Source: Pohlia nutans (lineage: Eukaryota > Streptophyta > Bryopsida > Bryales > Mniaceae). From it: DNA of 64,000 bases. The position numbers and the translations under genes are program-made. A model generated the notes under the pieces. The model was given only the letters and a program-made list of their open reading frames with translations, searched no databases and was not told the origin of the DNA. Location of the stretch: assembly GCA_022496805.1 (NCBI GenBank), contig CM040088.1, positions 2,852,001 to 2,916,000 on the forward strand, read 5' to 3'. The first letter of the stretch is position 1; every line of letters begins with the position of its first letter. Positions 12,901-24,464 of this stretch are shown here, one piece after another.

Positions 12901-14068
12901 TGTTTTAGTCATAAATGAATGCTTATGCTTTTCTTAACTCCTAAATGTTCATTGTGTATTTCTTGTAGTGTAGGAAAATTGGACCCTCTACTGCTGCAAA
13001 TCATCTGTTTGTGTGAAAATGACTTTAGTTTGACACAATCGACATTGTTGATCTTGTAGTATACAACAAGAGCTTTTACTTGCCGTTGTCGTGCGGCTGT
13101 GTACAACATCCTTTGGACTTGCTAGTACTTGGACGAAGAATAACGACAAGAAACATTTCGTCAACAAATTAGGACAAATAACTAGGTCTGCGCTATTTTA
13201 AAACATAAAAACATGGCGCCAAAAACATACTGTAATCGTTACTTCGCATTCCAGAGAAGCTTTTGGCTATGGCGGGGGCTTTGAGGTAAGTCCGACAAGG
13301 CATTTCTTTCAGTTTAGCTGAAATGGTCACTCACCGTCTCCAACCAAAGAGAGCCTCTCATCACTCTAAGCTCAATCTTATAGCAAATGACTATCAATTT
13401 AGTTAGGACTTTACTTCTATTTTTGACGTTCTATCTTTGGTAAAGTTCTACTTTGATTCTCTAAAGTAATAGTCGAGGCTCATTGCATACAAAGTTGTCT
13501 ACATAGTAACGCCAAGGCTCAGAAGACTGCAATGCAACAATAAATTGTTGAATATTATGGATAATGTTCAACTGGACTCTAGTTTATGGCTCTTTGATCC
13601 ACCTCTTTTTATTAGTGGGGTACCATTGTGGGAGGAATAGAGCTCTTGTTCGTCATTTATTGAAAATATGAAGGATATTCTTTAAATATTCTTTAAATAT
13701 ACATAGAACATTAAGAATAATCCAACATATTTTTAGGATTTTTCCACGTAGAACATAACCTATATGATCGACCATCTCATCATTGAGTAACAAAGTGACA
13801 AGAATTTGCTTATGTCCTTTGTTTTTATAACCTTGTATTTAATATTTATATATAATATATGTATTCATTTTTATTTGATGTATTAATAGTATGTCCAAAT
13901 ACAAAATTAAATACAACTACTAAACCTCAAAATAATACTATTAAAAACATTGTATAATAAATTATTATTAAATAACATTTATTTATTAAATTATTAATAA
14001 AATATAAACATTTCATATTAACATATCTTCGAATATAAACCGTATTTGTATGAGATTTGAAATATCAT
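9996..14068. other. AT-rich intergenic DNA, 4 kb
   Basis: No gene recognised. A slightly GC-richer patch at 13080-13560 has no convincing ORF. Confidence 0.5.
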
Positions 14069-15178
14069 AACATTCAGTAGCCTTCACTGGCTCTGCCTTG
14101 CCCTTGAAGAGAATGTAAAGAATATCCGACATTATCATCCATACAAAATCAATAGCTAGTTTGTTTTACAGAAAGGCGGAGGTAATGGCAACCGGGAGGG
14201 GAAGGTCAACAAGATCTCAAAGCTCCAAACATATAATAAAAAGAAGAAGATATTGTAGTGACTTAATGTCGAAATTGGAGCAACACCCTGGCCAACGTTG
14301 GCTAACAACTTTTTTAATTAATAATAATAATAATAATAATAATAATTTGAAAAGTTCGTTGGTGCTACAGGCACTAGGCTACGTGCTAATAGGCGTTAAC
14401 AATGTTTTTTATTTTTGGTGGTTTTTTTTCTCCTCGTCTTTTTTCATTTTTTTTTCACTCCACTCCAAACAACCTCCAATGACCGGCTCTGTCCATCCCT
14501 TTTCTGAATGAACTTCTATACCATTGGATGGATGTACAGTTGGGTACAACATGCTTACGAATTTTTCAATCACTTTTCACTAAAAAGTTCAACAAGTTTT
14601 AGGAAGCTCTAGCATGCTCAAAAATGAACCAATTTTGAAACCACAAATTGCATTGGAATTGCAATGAAGCGTGCTTCAACTTCATAATAAGTGAAAAAGG
14701 AATAATTTTAAATCATACAACAATTTAGATTTCTTTTATACACTATCTATCATTTCATAGTGAACCTTTGGAACATAGTCAAAGATTTTTTGCATTTAAG
14801 TACAGAATAAGTAAGAAATCATACAAATAGTTCAAGCGGTGTGGGATCAAGTATCTCTAAAGCAATTGTGAAGGTTCATTTCTAATATGTACCATTAAAT
14901 ACAAGTTGTAATTTTTACAAATGGTGGCAGCACTAAATGATAGATAGCATATAGAAAACATCAAAAAAATTGTATGATTTTCAATTACATATGTATATAT
15001 GTAATGATGATAAAGTAGACTTTAGTGTGATTCCAATGCAATTTACAATTTGAAATTCTGTTCATTTTTGAGCATACATGAACCTTCCAAAGTTCCCACA
15101 AATCTCAACTGGATCCAGAATTCGTAACCATCTTGTACCCGACTGTACAGGCAGTGCACGTGAAGGCTACTGAATGTT
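14069..15178. mobile_element. 1.1-kb foldback element
   Basis: Ends AACATTCAGTAGCCTTCAC and GTGAAGGCTACTGAATGTT are exact inverted repeats. Further in, GTACAGTTGGGTACAA, GCTCAAAAATGAAC and AAATTGCATTGGAAT at 14535-14665 are mirrored at 15015-15145. On the left, about 430 bp (14090-14520, with an AAT microsatellite and a GC-rich block) separates the outer and inner repeats, as if inserted there. Confidence 0.7.
14318..14347 (+). repeat. AAT microsatellite
   Basis: About ten consecutive AAT units inside the 14.07-15.18 kb foldback element. Confidence 0.9.
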
Positions 15179-16318
15179 ACAATTGAGCACACACTCGTCC
15201 TTGAATATACAAAGTATTGGAATACATCATTGCATCAATACACAAGACAGATTATATGAACAAATATACAAGTCATACATATGGAGCCCAAAGGCCATAT
15301 GTAGGAATATTCTTGAAGGTACCATACAAGATTCAACAACACTTTGAGCCACTAGAAACATGCCATTTTGACAATTAAATTTTAGGCAATACCAATTTGA
15401 ATCAATCACGTACAAAATAGACCATAACGCAAGGTATTAGTCTTTATCCCCATGGGGCCAGTTTTGCTCCCATACTACCATGGAATTTCAAGGAGCATTT
15501 CACAAACCTGAGCTGTTTAACATGAGTATTTCGACTAATCTTTTCATCAGAGTTCTGTACAAAACAGAGATTTCTCAGATGTCTCAATGCTTATGATTGG
15601 CACTATCGCAACAGCTAAACTATCACCTCTACATTCAAACCTCTCTAATGACACCGTCTCGTCGTGGGGACAAATGGGCTTCCAAATGCACACTCACATG
15701 TGTTCACAACTTCGCATGTGGAGGCTGTCCAATAGGACAGATGCTCAGGATGTCCATGGAATTCCAGAGTGTCATTAGTGAATGTGTAGCGCATTTACCT
15801 ACAACCTGTGATAAGTGGGTGGGCAAGGATAATACTCAGCCAAACCACACTCATGTGTCATACCAATACTTTAATAGCCATATCTGATACAAATTTCAGC
15901 AGAAGCCAGCAGACGGAAGCAGGATCTGAAAATCCTGAGCCTAACAGAGTACGAGGATATAGATCCTCACAAAGTATTGATCCGGTACTACGCAAATAGA
16001 CATATTAAATGGGCCAAGTTTGGCTATAATCATTAGCCATGACCTTCACCAAAATTTCAACTCAACGGTTCTTTAAAACTTGCAGGAGAAGTTAAGCTCT
16101 GCACTCCTCTCTGAATTGTGCAGTAAAACATGTTGGACATTGGTCATCCCTAGTGCAATTACTGTTCGGTTCCAAAAGATAGAAAAATTGCAGATCATGA
16201 CACTCCTTGCTTAAAGATCCACCAGGATGATATTCAGTACCTTCCAGTTGATAAGCTGTGCATTCATCAGCTTCCGTCCTGTACATAAATACAGTGACAC
16301 AGTGGCAAGTAGCTGGAT
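15179..16318 (-). other. NHX 3' flank and probable 3' UTR
   Basis: Follows the NHX stop codon on the minus strand. Composition stays more balanced than intergenic DNA to about 15450, which suggests transcribed 3' UTR. Open frames on the plus strand here have no family features. The polyadenylation site cannot be placed. Confidence 0.4.
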
Positions 16319-19300
16319 TCAATTGTGTTCTTCATCTTCCAAGCCTTCGTCTTCTTCTTCCGGTATATCCATGCCCCGCCTTGACATCAACCGAACAAAT
16401 CCTCTGCCACCAAACGTGGGCCTCATGTAAGCATCATCAAATTTTCTCCATACATGGTGGATTTTTGATCTTGGAGCTGTCAGCAGCATGCCAAGTGATT
16501 GGGGACGAGGAAGGCCATTAAAGATTTGGCTTATCCCAGTTCTGTCATTTATTCCATTATTGTCCTCTTGCTCTGTGTCCATAAGGAGCGGTATATGGAA
16601 ATCGGTATCAAGGGATACTTTCGGGGAGAGAGCGGAGGTTTCGCTGCCAGTTGACCTATACTGCGGCGGAAGTAACCAAGAAATAAGGGGCTTGGTCGCA
16701 GTGCCAAACACCTGCAAATAACATCTTATGCGATTAAGGAACTTCATCCTGGTAAAATCATCCGAAGGCTACAGCTTTGTTCCAAGAGGAGTCAGCTAAA
16801 ATCCAATCAGATGGTGAATCATAAATGTGGCTGCTTACAATAGTGCTGAAGAGGACAATACTGATAGTAATGATCATCAAAGTGGCTTGGTTTGAACTCT
16901 TGGCATCACCACCCAGAGTGAACTGCACAGGAACAAGAATCTCGCTTCTTAGAATATGAACTCAGACTACGATCAAAGTTCTCTACACCAATGACATTTG
17001 GCTTAAGACTTTTTTAAAGCATCTCATGATAAGAGTAGGAATGTTGTATATTTTTATTTTTCTTATTATTCTGAAGAAAAAGAGTGCAAGGTGTGAGAAA
17101 AAGCCACCTGATTGAATGCGAGAGCTATTGAGACAGCTCCACGCATTAGCCCAGCCCACCAGATGATAATCTGTGGAGATCACAACTCCATAATGAGTAA
17201 AAATAATAGAGCTTTCACCCACTTGTACAATAAATTTCATTCTAGGTACGATAGTCAATTTTAGCTTGAAAATTCTCCAGAAAATAAGATTAACAGTACA
17301 ACCAACATCCAGTTCAAATAGTGGATAGGAAATGGTTAGAAAGGTACCATTTGGCGAAAATTAATCTTGGCTCCTGGAGACTTTGTGCTGTAGTTGGACA
17401 AAGCAGAGAGCGGGAACACAAATGCAGCTCTCCCTAGAAGAATCAGCCCCAACAAACCTATAGAGAGTCCCGCAGATTCCTTGAAACTGTCGATCCACCA
17501 GTAACATTATTCATGAGTTAAAACCTTTTTGGTAAACAAAAATCAAGTGGAAGATGCTAATGCGTGGAGCTGTCTCAATTAAACGTTGCAAAAATGAAAT
17601 ATCCAACCACTTGGATTAGACGAATATATATACTATTATTCAACAAGCAACCCTATCTGAGTTAAATGATGCCTTTCACAACAGAATTCAGAGAAGCGGC
17701 AATACCAAAGTTGCCAGCTAACAACTTTTTGATTCGTTACCTTGATTGGTTCAACTTCCATTTGTCTAAATCCAGCGCATCCATCCCAACGTACAGAAAT
17801 ATGAAAGTCTCTGCAATGAATGACATTGTTGCAAAAGCATGTCTGCAATTGAACGAAAGGCATCAGTACCACATTAAATGACCACTGTGAAATGACATGA
17901 CTTGAAACAAAACAGCACTAGAATTTTTAAATATAACATAATGCATGTTCTACAAGCTCATACTTGAAAAATTTAGATTTAAGACAATAATCAGACAAAG
18001 ATAACATAAGCTGAGGGCAGACACAGCTGTCGATGAAAACAAATAACGACACAAAGCTAAATAAGTAGCAACGTACTTGGTTGTGGTTCGAGAATTTTCT
18101 GTCACATTATGCCAAGTATAATGGGACATTATGATGCCGCAAAAGAACACAGAGAGTATTCCACTCAAGTAGAAAAGCTGCACAGAGTACCCCGGCAGAA
18201 GTAAGATTTACAAGATGCACGTGCATTTACAAGATGTAACAATCCTTCAAAGATGCTTTGTTCTTCATCAAACCAACTAGAAAATTAAAATTAAATCATA
18301 TTAGAGGGGGATAATCAACATGGATAGTGAACTGGACCTCTGCCAAGATATAAGATAGATAAGCCATCAACATCATAATCGCTATCTCACGATCCGTAGA
18401 GTGCCTACATATCATCAAGAACGATACAAAAATGAGCCAAAAGATTTCCAGCAGAATGAGGACAGCCAAATACTTGAGATTCCAAATCGGACAGGAATGT
18501 CACCGTGAATGTACATATGCAAATGGAAATAGATTCTGCTACAAGAGCAAGCACCCCATCTACATACAATCTTACCTGCCGAAATACATTGTCTTGATGA
18601 TGTACGCACTTAACAATCCCGACTGCAAAATACAGCAATAAGCCAAGACATTGGCAGAAATTCGATAAACACTGTCTCTATATGAAGCAAGGTCAACTTC
18701 ACACAAGCATATAAAATGAAACAGACGCAAGTTGCAATAATCAATGGTGTTTTTAGCCAAATGCTACCATGGCTAACATTCTGACACTGGAACAAAAATT
18801 TAGCACAATCTTCAGCATGTACCACCTCGAAAACGTCACTAATGGACATAGGTTGAACGATGTGCTCAAAACACTGGCAATAAGTTTCAGTCACAAATTA
18901 GTTCAAAAATTTCGTCCTAAAGAACGAAAATTTCATATATTATGCTTTATTCGCATTCCTGACAATCAAACATTGCAGTAGGCGCTGAAAGCAAAAGACT
19001 CCTATCTTCAGGATTAGTTTGTACTGATGGGCCAAAGATACTCACTGCAATTCCCAGGGCCCAACTTGAGAAGAATAAATACAAGAAACTGCCTCCAATT
19101 TGAAAGCCCTCCAGCGGTGTGAAATTGTCAAAATTATACGTTTGAACAGCCCGAAATAGAACCACTGAAGTAGCATCATTTACGACTCCTTCTCCAAAGA
19201 CAAGACTGTAGAGCAAAGGTGTCTCATCCTGATTGAGCACCTGCAACACGAATAACAGTCACATGAGAAAACAATCGCTTCTGTAAATCTGAAATAAGAT

Positions 19301-20816
19301 CACCATCGTCTCTTGTTTCTGAAATGCGGTAGAATCTCACACAAGGAGAATGAAGAAAAGCTTAAGTGAAATCTAGCATGTGCAACCGCCCAAGGAAACT
19401 CTCAGAAACATTGACATTCTGAGCCAGCATATCGAGTAACAGGAAATTTATGAACACGAGATGAAAGACATTGAGAAATGAAGACACAGGTGTCCAAATT
19501 GCATCTTATTAATCAAAGATAGATGACAAGTCATTTTTTGACAGAATCTTATTAGACTATTGTTCCTCACAACATGTTCTTTGAAATCGCACTAAGAATT
19601 AGACAGTGCTTGTTCGAGTCTAACTTACCTGCAACGTGCAAACAGAGTCGGTTGCAGAAAAAATGACCCCAATAGCTGTCATCACAATAAACAGATTGAG
19701 AGAAAACCAAAACAGGAATATCGAGTTTGTAGAATTTCAGGCTATAAAACGTACAGAAATTTCAGAAGACACTCCTGGAATGCAGTGCATCGCATGCATT
19801 TAATACATATTACATCGCAAGTTGTGCACAACCAATACATCTAACAGATGGTCAGTAAGTATTGAGATCACACCAAGGATGTCTCGAATGGGCAGCTTTT
19901 GAAGCCCTAGCTTGGCGAATAAAAACCAACTTCCTGCAGTCAACGAAACAACGATATAAGATGCAAACCATCCCTCCCAATATTTGATCATGTAAAATCC
20001 CTGTCTCACAACTCGAAAATCTCTCTCCAGAAGGTAAAGGTCATACCTGTTGAGATAATTGCAAAAGAAATGAATACTCCGACTACTCCGAACAACATAA
20101 TTGCTATGAAGTTTCTAAAGAATTCTTTCTTCTTCACCTGGAACCTGACAATCAATCAGAAGTCGTGTCACCACAGAACGCTCAGTAAAGTACAACATAA
20201 CTATCAAGCCTCACATCACTCGTCCAGCCATCAACACGAGCTTATCTCAATTAGACCAAGTAAAGGAGCTGACAAGAACCTGCTGCATTCAAACTATGAT
20301 CGATTCCAGAGAGAGATTTGAACGTACCCAGCATTAAAGATAATAGGAGGAAGAAGGTATATGAAGAAAAGCTCCTCATCAAATTTCAGAACGTGAGAAC
20401 TTTGACCTTTGCTTGAAATCAAAACAATAACTCCCGTACAAAGCCCCTGCACAATTAAAAGACATGATTTGGGATTCCAACAAATTAGATTTCCAAACCT
20501 ATGATTTATCAAGAAAAGCGATCCCACCGAGACACAGAATTCAATACAAACTGCCTGTGTTATCCTGATTTAGGTTCCCGCAGCAAACCAAGAACAGTTT
20601 GCTCAACCATACATCATTACTCACCAGGAGAAGAGCAGTAATAGACTCGTTCATCCATCGATTCTCCTCCAGAAGGTGTCCCAGCACAATGCACGCACAT
20701 AGAAGAAATACAAAGAGGCAAATGGAAACCACGTGCATGTGATCTGTATCGTCTTTGAGATCTGTAGCTTTGAGTAACAGAGAGTGAGCGACGCCAACGA
20801 CATCACCGGTCGCCAT
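16319..20816 (-). CDS. NHX: Vacuolar-type Na+(K+)/H+ exchanger, NHX class I, complete, 14 coding exons
   Basis: Secondary antiporter that exchanges cytosolic Na+ or K+ for lumenal H+; class I members act at the tonoplast. Exons on the minus strand, high to low: 20816-20625, 20446-20328, 20144-20047, 19933-19874, 19675-19629, 19240-19046, 18622-18576, 18404-18338, 18177-18077, 17842-17741, 17486-17348, 17170-17108, 16922-16839, 16711-16319. They join in frame to 568 codons plus stop, the usual size for the family. Visible motifs: amiloride-binding LFFIYLLPPI (residues 90-99), ATDSV (164-168), FGEGVVND with the N193-D194 ion site, GLMRGAVS with R399, and the C-terminal WRKFDDAYMRPTFGGRGF. The tail ends in an acidic cluster (EEEDEGLEDEE). 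The start gives the standard NHX N-terminus before TM1. All introns are GT-AG; the exon 8 donor (GTCCAG) is weak. Exon boundaries are inferred from motif continuity and phase. Family call is secure; membrane location is from homology. Confidence 0.95.
17127..17150 (-). repeat. 24-nt segment of NHX exon 12 with an inverted twin in the preceding intron
   Basis: These 24 bases, inside exon 12 (coding LMRGAVS), recur without mismatch in the opposite orientation at 17556-17579 inside the intron between exons 10 and 11. In the NHX pre-mRNA the two would be reverse complements, able to pair across about 405 nt and enclose exon 11. Confidence 0.9.
17556..17579 (+). repeat. Intronic inverted copy of 24 nt of NHX exon 12
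   Basis: Perfect plus-strand match to the sense strand of exon 12 (17150-17127 read on minus). It lies in the intron between exons 10 and 11. The match stops abruptly on both sides, so this is not a duplicated exon. Confidence 0.9.
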
Positions 20817-22012
20817 ATTTCACCTTACTAATGCTTCTAATTCCAAATCCCTAGTTCGAAGTAGAGCAATGAACTGGTACAATTCTGAAAATGTGCACTG
20901 GTTGATTGCACAGACTTCGTCAAATACAGATAATGCAGTTTTTTCAATACCTACAGTTCCAATGTTCAGACCTTTCTACACCGGAAAGAGCAGCTCTAAA
21001 AATAAGGCTGACGTAAAAATTGAAGCCCGCGGAGCCTCCAACGACAAAGATGCCACTTCAGTTTGACTGTTTGCACCTCTTGGATACTCCATGACAACAC
21101 GGAAACTGACCTAATTTCACCGATCCACCTGGAAAACGCGATTCAATGAAGATTCGAACCTGAATCTACCACAGGAAAGGAAGAGTGAAAGTTAAACTTT
21201 TCTATCCTTTCTCCACGCAATGAAAACAGAAACTTCCCTCAAACACCTTCGGTTCGCTACACGCATGTATCGACGCCGCCAAACCTCGACGAATACTCTC
21301 CACAAACTTCCCGAATCCGATTCCTTCTTAAGTCCACCAAAATTAAATTCCGAAACTGACGGCCGAAAATCTTTTTCTCAAAAAAACTACTCGCCTCCTC
21401 AAGGACTTCCAAAAAATTCCAACTCACGCAACGTCGCAACTAAGATATCACGACTCACGAACACCTCGACTTGTGCAACACGTTGTCGACCGAAAATTAT
21501 AAAGAAAGTGGCACCCGAGCAATCCCAAGCTCGTTCAAACGCATCCGAGCGCCAAACGCTGCGCCACAAGAGATGTCGCAGAGCTTAAACAACACTGAAG
21601 CATCCTAAATAGCAATCCAGGCAACCATACGAGCGCCAGAGTCGAGTCTACTTCTTACTATTCTTCTTCTTCTTCTTCTTCGTCTTCGGCGTCGTCATCC
21701 TCTCCGCCATGTGCCTTGAAAGGAGCTTCAGTGCCTGAGTGTTCGAGGTCTCGCTCCAGATCCTCAATTGAGGTCCCATTCCAAGTTGGAGGGCTAGTTA
21801 ATATCCACGTAGTACGCCACCTCACTTTAATTCCCAGGTTGGAGGGGTGTGGGTTCTAACCTTGGTCGCCACGCGGCCACCTGTTGCTCAATGTTGACGC
21901 GGTCGAACAGCGGCATCTAACTAGGGCGGCCGCTACCGTACGGCCACAGTAATTGTAAAGTATATCTTTCTCTGATATCACACCCACTGTATACTGTTTA
22001 CCGTCAAAATGG
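20817..22012 (-). promoter_or_regulatory. NHX leader and promoter region
   Basis: DNA upstream of the NHX start, richer in GC than the intergenic surroundings. On the minus strand it includes a GAA microsatellite (TTC repeat on plus, 21661-21681), typical of plant 5' leaders, and a 38-codon upstream ORF (start 21092, stop 20976). The GC-rich block 21840-21950 is probably the proximal promoter. No TATA box is certain, and a 5'-UTR intron cannot be excluded. Confidence 0.45.
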
Positions 22013-22016
22013 TTAA

Positions 22017-22576
22017 CCCCTAAACGTCACAGCGTCCAGAAAGTGGACGACTAACCCTTTTCACGTTCTCATCAATGCTTGGATGAAATTCGTCCAATTT
22101 TTTGGAGATTCTTCACCAAGTTGTTGTCTTATCTAACGGTTGGACTTAGTCATACTTGATTACATATTTTTCTAAAATTACAAATGTGGAAGTATGTCAA
22201 GTCGTTGACCAAGCCAAAATTGCATTGACTGTAGTTCAAAAGTGGCCTTGCAAAAATGAGGTCATAGATTGAAGAAACACAAAAATTTCAAAGAATCACC
22301 ACGTTTAAGAGTATCTCATTTCAAATTCATTCCAACAAATTTTACTCAAAAAATATTAAAATTTTGTTTGTAATTGAATTTAGAAGGAATTTTTAATTTT
22401 AACTTTCAAATTTTATAATGAAATATTGGTGATAGTATTAGTGAATCGAACCGTATGGATGGAATCTAAAATTCAAAATCTAGAACTTTCATTTGTATAC
22501 CAATTTCAAAATATTCTTCTAAATAGTAGTTTATGATGATTTTTCTCAAATTGTCAATTCCAAGGACACCCTTGTA
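22017..22576 (+). mobile_element. piggyBac-like MITE, family A copy 1 (right end decayed)
   Basis: Left TTAA 22013-22016, then CCCCTAAACGTCACAGCGTC and the subterminal palindrome GTCCAGAAAGTGGAC. It matches A2 throughout; the terminal CATTTAGGGG is lost. It borders the NHX promoter. Confidence 0.82.
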
Positions 22577-22605
22577 TTAACATGTACGGAGTATTAACTC
22601 TATAA

Positions 22606-23460
22606 CCCCTAAACGTCCAACTGTTCCCAAACGATGTACACAATCATACACAATTTTCTCATTTGTTATTGACTTTTTGTAGTGTGAATTTTTTATTATG
22701 TATTTTATGGGAAGTTAATTTCGTGTATGAGTGATCCAATTAGAAAGGGGATGATTTTTGAAAATTTTATGCCTCATTTCATGTTGTAGTGATTCATCCA
22801 AAATTACGAAGAGTTCAATGTAAAAGTGCTCATAAAAAATTCAACTCATAAATTAAGCATTTGAAAAATCTCCAAAAATTGCTACACTTAGAGTATTATA
22901 TTTCAACCAATCATAACAAATTTTATCCATAGATTGTCAATATCTTATTTGTAATCAAATTACAAAAGAATTTTGAATTTTAAGTTTCAAATTTTATACA
23001 AAAATACTGGTGACAACAATCATAGATCTAACCATATAGATAGAATCAAACATTCATAATGTACAACTTTTATTCATATATCAAGTTCAAAGTTTCCATC
23101 TTAGTTACACATTAGGAGAAAAATGGGGTCCCAAAGGGGCCCTCTAAGACAGCCCGTGTTAGGTGAACGGGCTGCCTATACACCCCTCTCCTTGTAAACC
23201 CATTGGTGAAGGTCGCTGCCCGCTGACAGCGTCAGGAGCCGCAGTGTTGGCAGTGTTGGCAGCGTCGATTGGCGCGACCCACGGAACTGCACTGCTGGCA
23301 ACCACGGTGGCATCATTCGTATCACCGTCAAAAGTGCACGGTTTTGCCTAAATTTTTCAGCACGTGCCAAAGGCAAAGGCCCCTTTGTGACTACAGATTT
23401 CTCCTAATGTTTTACAAGACATCTTTGAAATTCTCCAAATCTGAAGAGGGGTGAGGACGT
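22606..23460 (+). mobile_element. piggyBac-like MITE, family C copy 1, interrupted and decayed
   Basis: Left end CCCCTAAACGTCC after ATAA. It follows C2/C3 to about 23108, where a GC-rich inverted-repeat element is inserted, and resumes at about 23410 with the C right part GAGGGGTGAGGACGTTTA. The terminal GGGGTTAA is lost. Confidence 0.75.
23110..23410. mobile_element. GC-rich 300-bp inverted-repeat element inserted in C1
   Basis: Interrupts family C between its TTAGTTRCA and TTTTACAAGAC blocks. Ends CATTAGGAGAAA and TTTCTCCTAATG are inverted, with a further inverted AAAGGGGCC about 25 bases in. The interior is strongly GC-rich (GCTGCCCGCTGACAGCGTC, repeated GTTGGCAGT), unlike anything around it. 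Target duplication is unclear and the superfamily is unknown. Confidence 0.65.
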
Positions 23461-23475
23461 TTATGATTACTTAAC

Positions 23476-24018
23476 GTCTTGATTCAACATTGTTTTCAAA
23501 GATTCGTTAAAAAATGCTTGATGAAAAACAAAAATGGAGTTGATGTACAGTACAAAGAAAAATTGTAGATGTCAATGTCAACATCACATATATACGGTTG
23601 GATTCATCGTTTTTTTATTAATATTTTTAAATTGATTTTGCAAGGTTTTCTCTTGAAATTCTATTAAAAATCCCAAATTAATACAAAGAATATATAAAAT
23701 ATTGTAATGAAATTGGATAGCTTGTACTACAAGATAGTACGGTTGCCATTAATTGATTCTACTTATTTTGAAAAATCATGTTTAAGGTCTCACTTTTTGA
23801 ACTAAGAATGAAACTTGACATAAACCAATTGTATTGTTTTTCAAAAAATCAAAACATCACAATATCTTATTTTGAAGATCCATACCATACAAATGATAGT
23901 CAACTAACACAAAAACCAAGATAAATTTGGATGGATGAAAAATTGTACAAGGTATAGTCAAGAGAAAGGTTGCAATCAGTTTGTCATCCATTATATGGAC
24001 GCAAGCACGTCAAAAGGG
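23476..24018 (-). mobile_element. piggyBac-like MITE, family D copy 3, inverted
   Basis: Reverse of D1: starts near TTAA 23472-23475 with the CCCTTTAA end lost, and ends ACGTCAAAAGGG before TTAA 24019-24022. It is fused directly to the decayed right end of C1. Confidence 0.78.
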
Positions 24019-24356
24019 TTAATCAACATTAGGAATAGGAAAGAACAAAAACATACATTATTCCATATTGCAAGGAAAACCTCCCTAAATGTTAGATAGA
24101 ATGTTTTATATTATATTATATTATTTATTTATTTAAAAGTGAAATCTTTATTATTATTGGACTTGGTACTTTGATTTATAAATAGATCTATAAATTTAAA
24201 AGTATAAAGTAAAATACAAATAATGGTCTTCTAAAATCAAAATGAAAAAGTACTTCTTGAGTATATAAATACATCATTTTCATATGTAAATTATATAATT
24301 ATATTTGTAGAATGGTTGTTTATTTAAGTTTAGAGAAGTTGAACACAAAAATCATC

Positions 24357-24464
24357 ATGGCTTTTTCTTTCAAGCTTTTGTTATTTTTTGGAATTCTATT
24401 ATTTTCTTCATATTTTGTGCAATCCACAATTGCAAGAACGCTAGGGAGTGACCTTTCAATTTAA
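24357..24464 (+). CDS. Possible small secreted peptide or first exon, 35 codons
   Basis: Not recognised as a known family. The frame starts MAFSFK, continues with the hydrophobic run LLLFFGILLFSSYFV, then a small-residue segment QSTIA before RTL: a textbook signal peptide (n, h and c regions, likely cleavage after A26). TATATAAAT lies at 24262-24270, about 90 bases before the ATG, a normal promoter distance. The stop comes 9 codons after the predicted cleavage site, so it is either a very short peptide, the first exon of a spliced gene, or a remnant. A frame at about 24740-24865 ending in YRFTCKKSSD could be a later exon, but I found no splice pair that joins it in phase. Confidence 0.3.
   Translation: MAFSFKLLLFFGILLFSSYFVQSTIARTLGSDLSI

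Noticed and set aside
14161..14511. 116-codon ORF with a poly-Asn run
   Set aside because: The Asn run is the AAT microsatellite; the rest is low complexity inside a foldback element.
16227..16747. Plus-strand ORFs over the NHX last exon
   Set aside because: Shadows of the minus-strand coding sequence.
21138..21160. GGTTCGAATC on the minus strand, like a tRNA B box
   Set aside because: No A box or cloverleaf at the proper distance, and it lies in the NHX leader region.
21220..21588. 122-codon plus-strand ORF, Arg/Ser/Thr-rich
   Set aside because: In the NHX leader/promoter on the opposite strand; low complexity, no domain, no promoter for the plus strand.
22013..24022. Satellite or CRISPR-like array
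   Set aside because: Repeat units are different MITE families joined end to end, not regularly spaced identical repeats.
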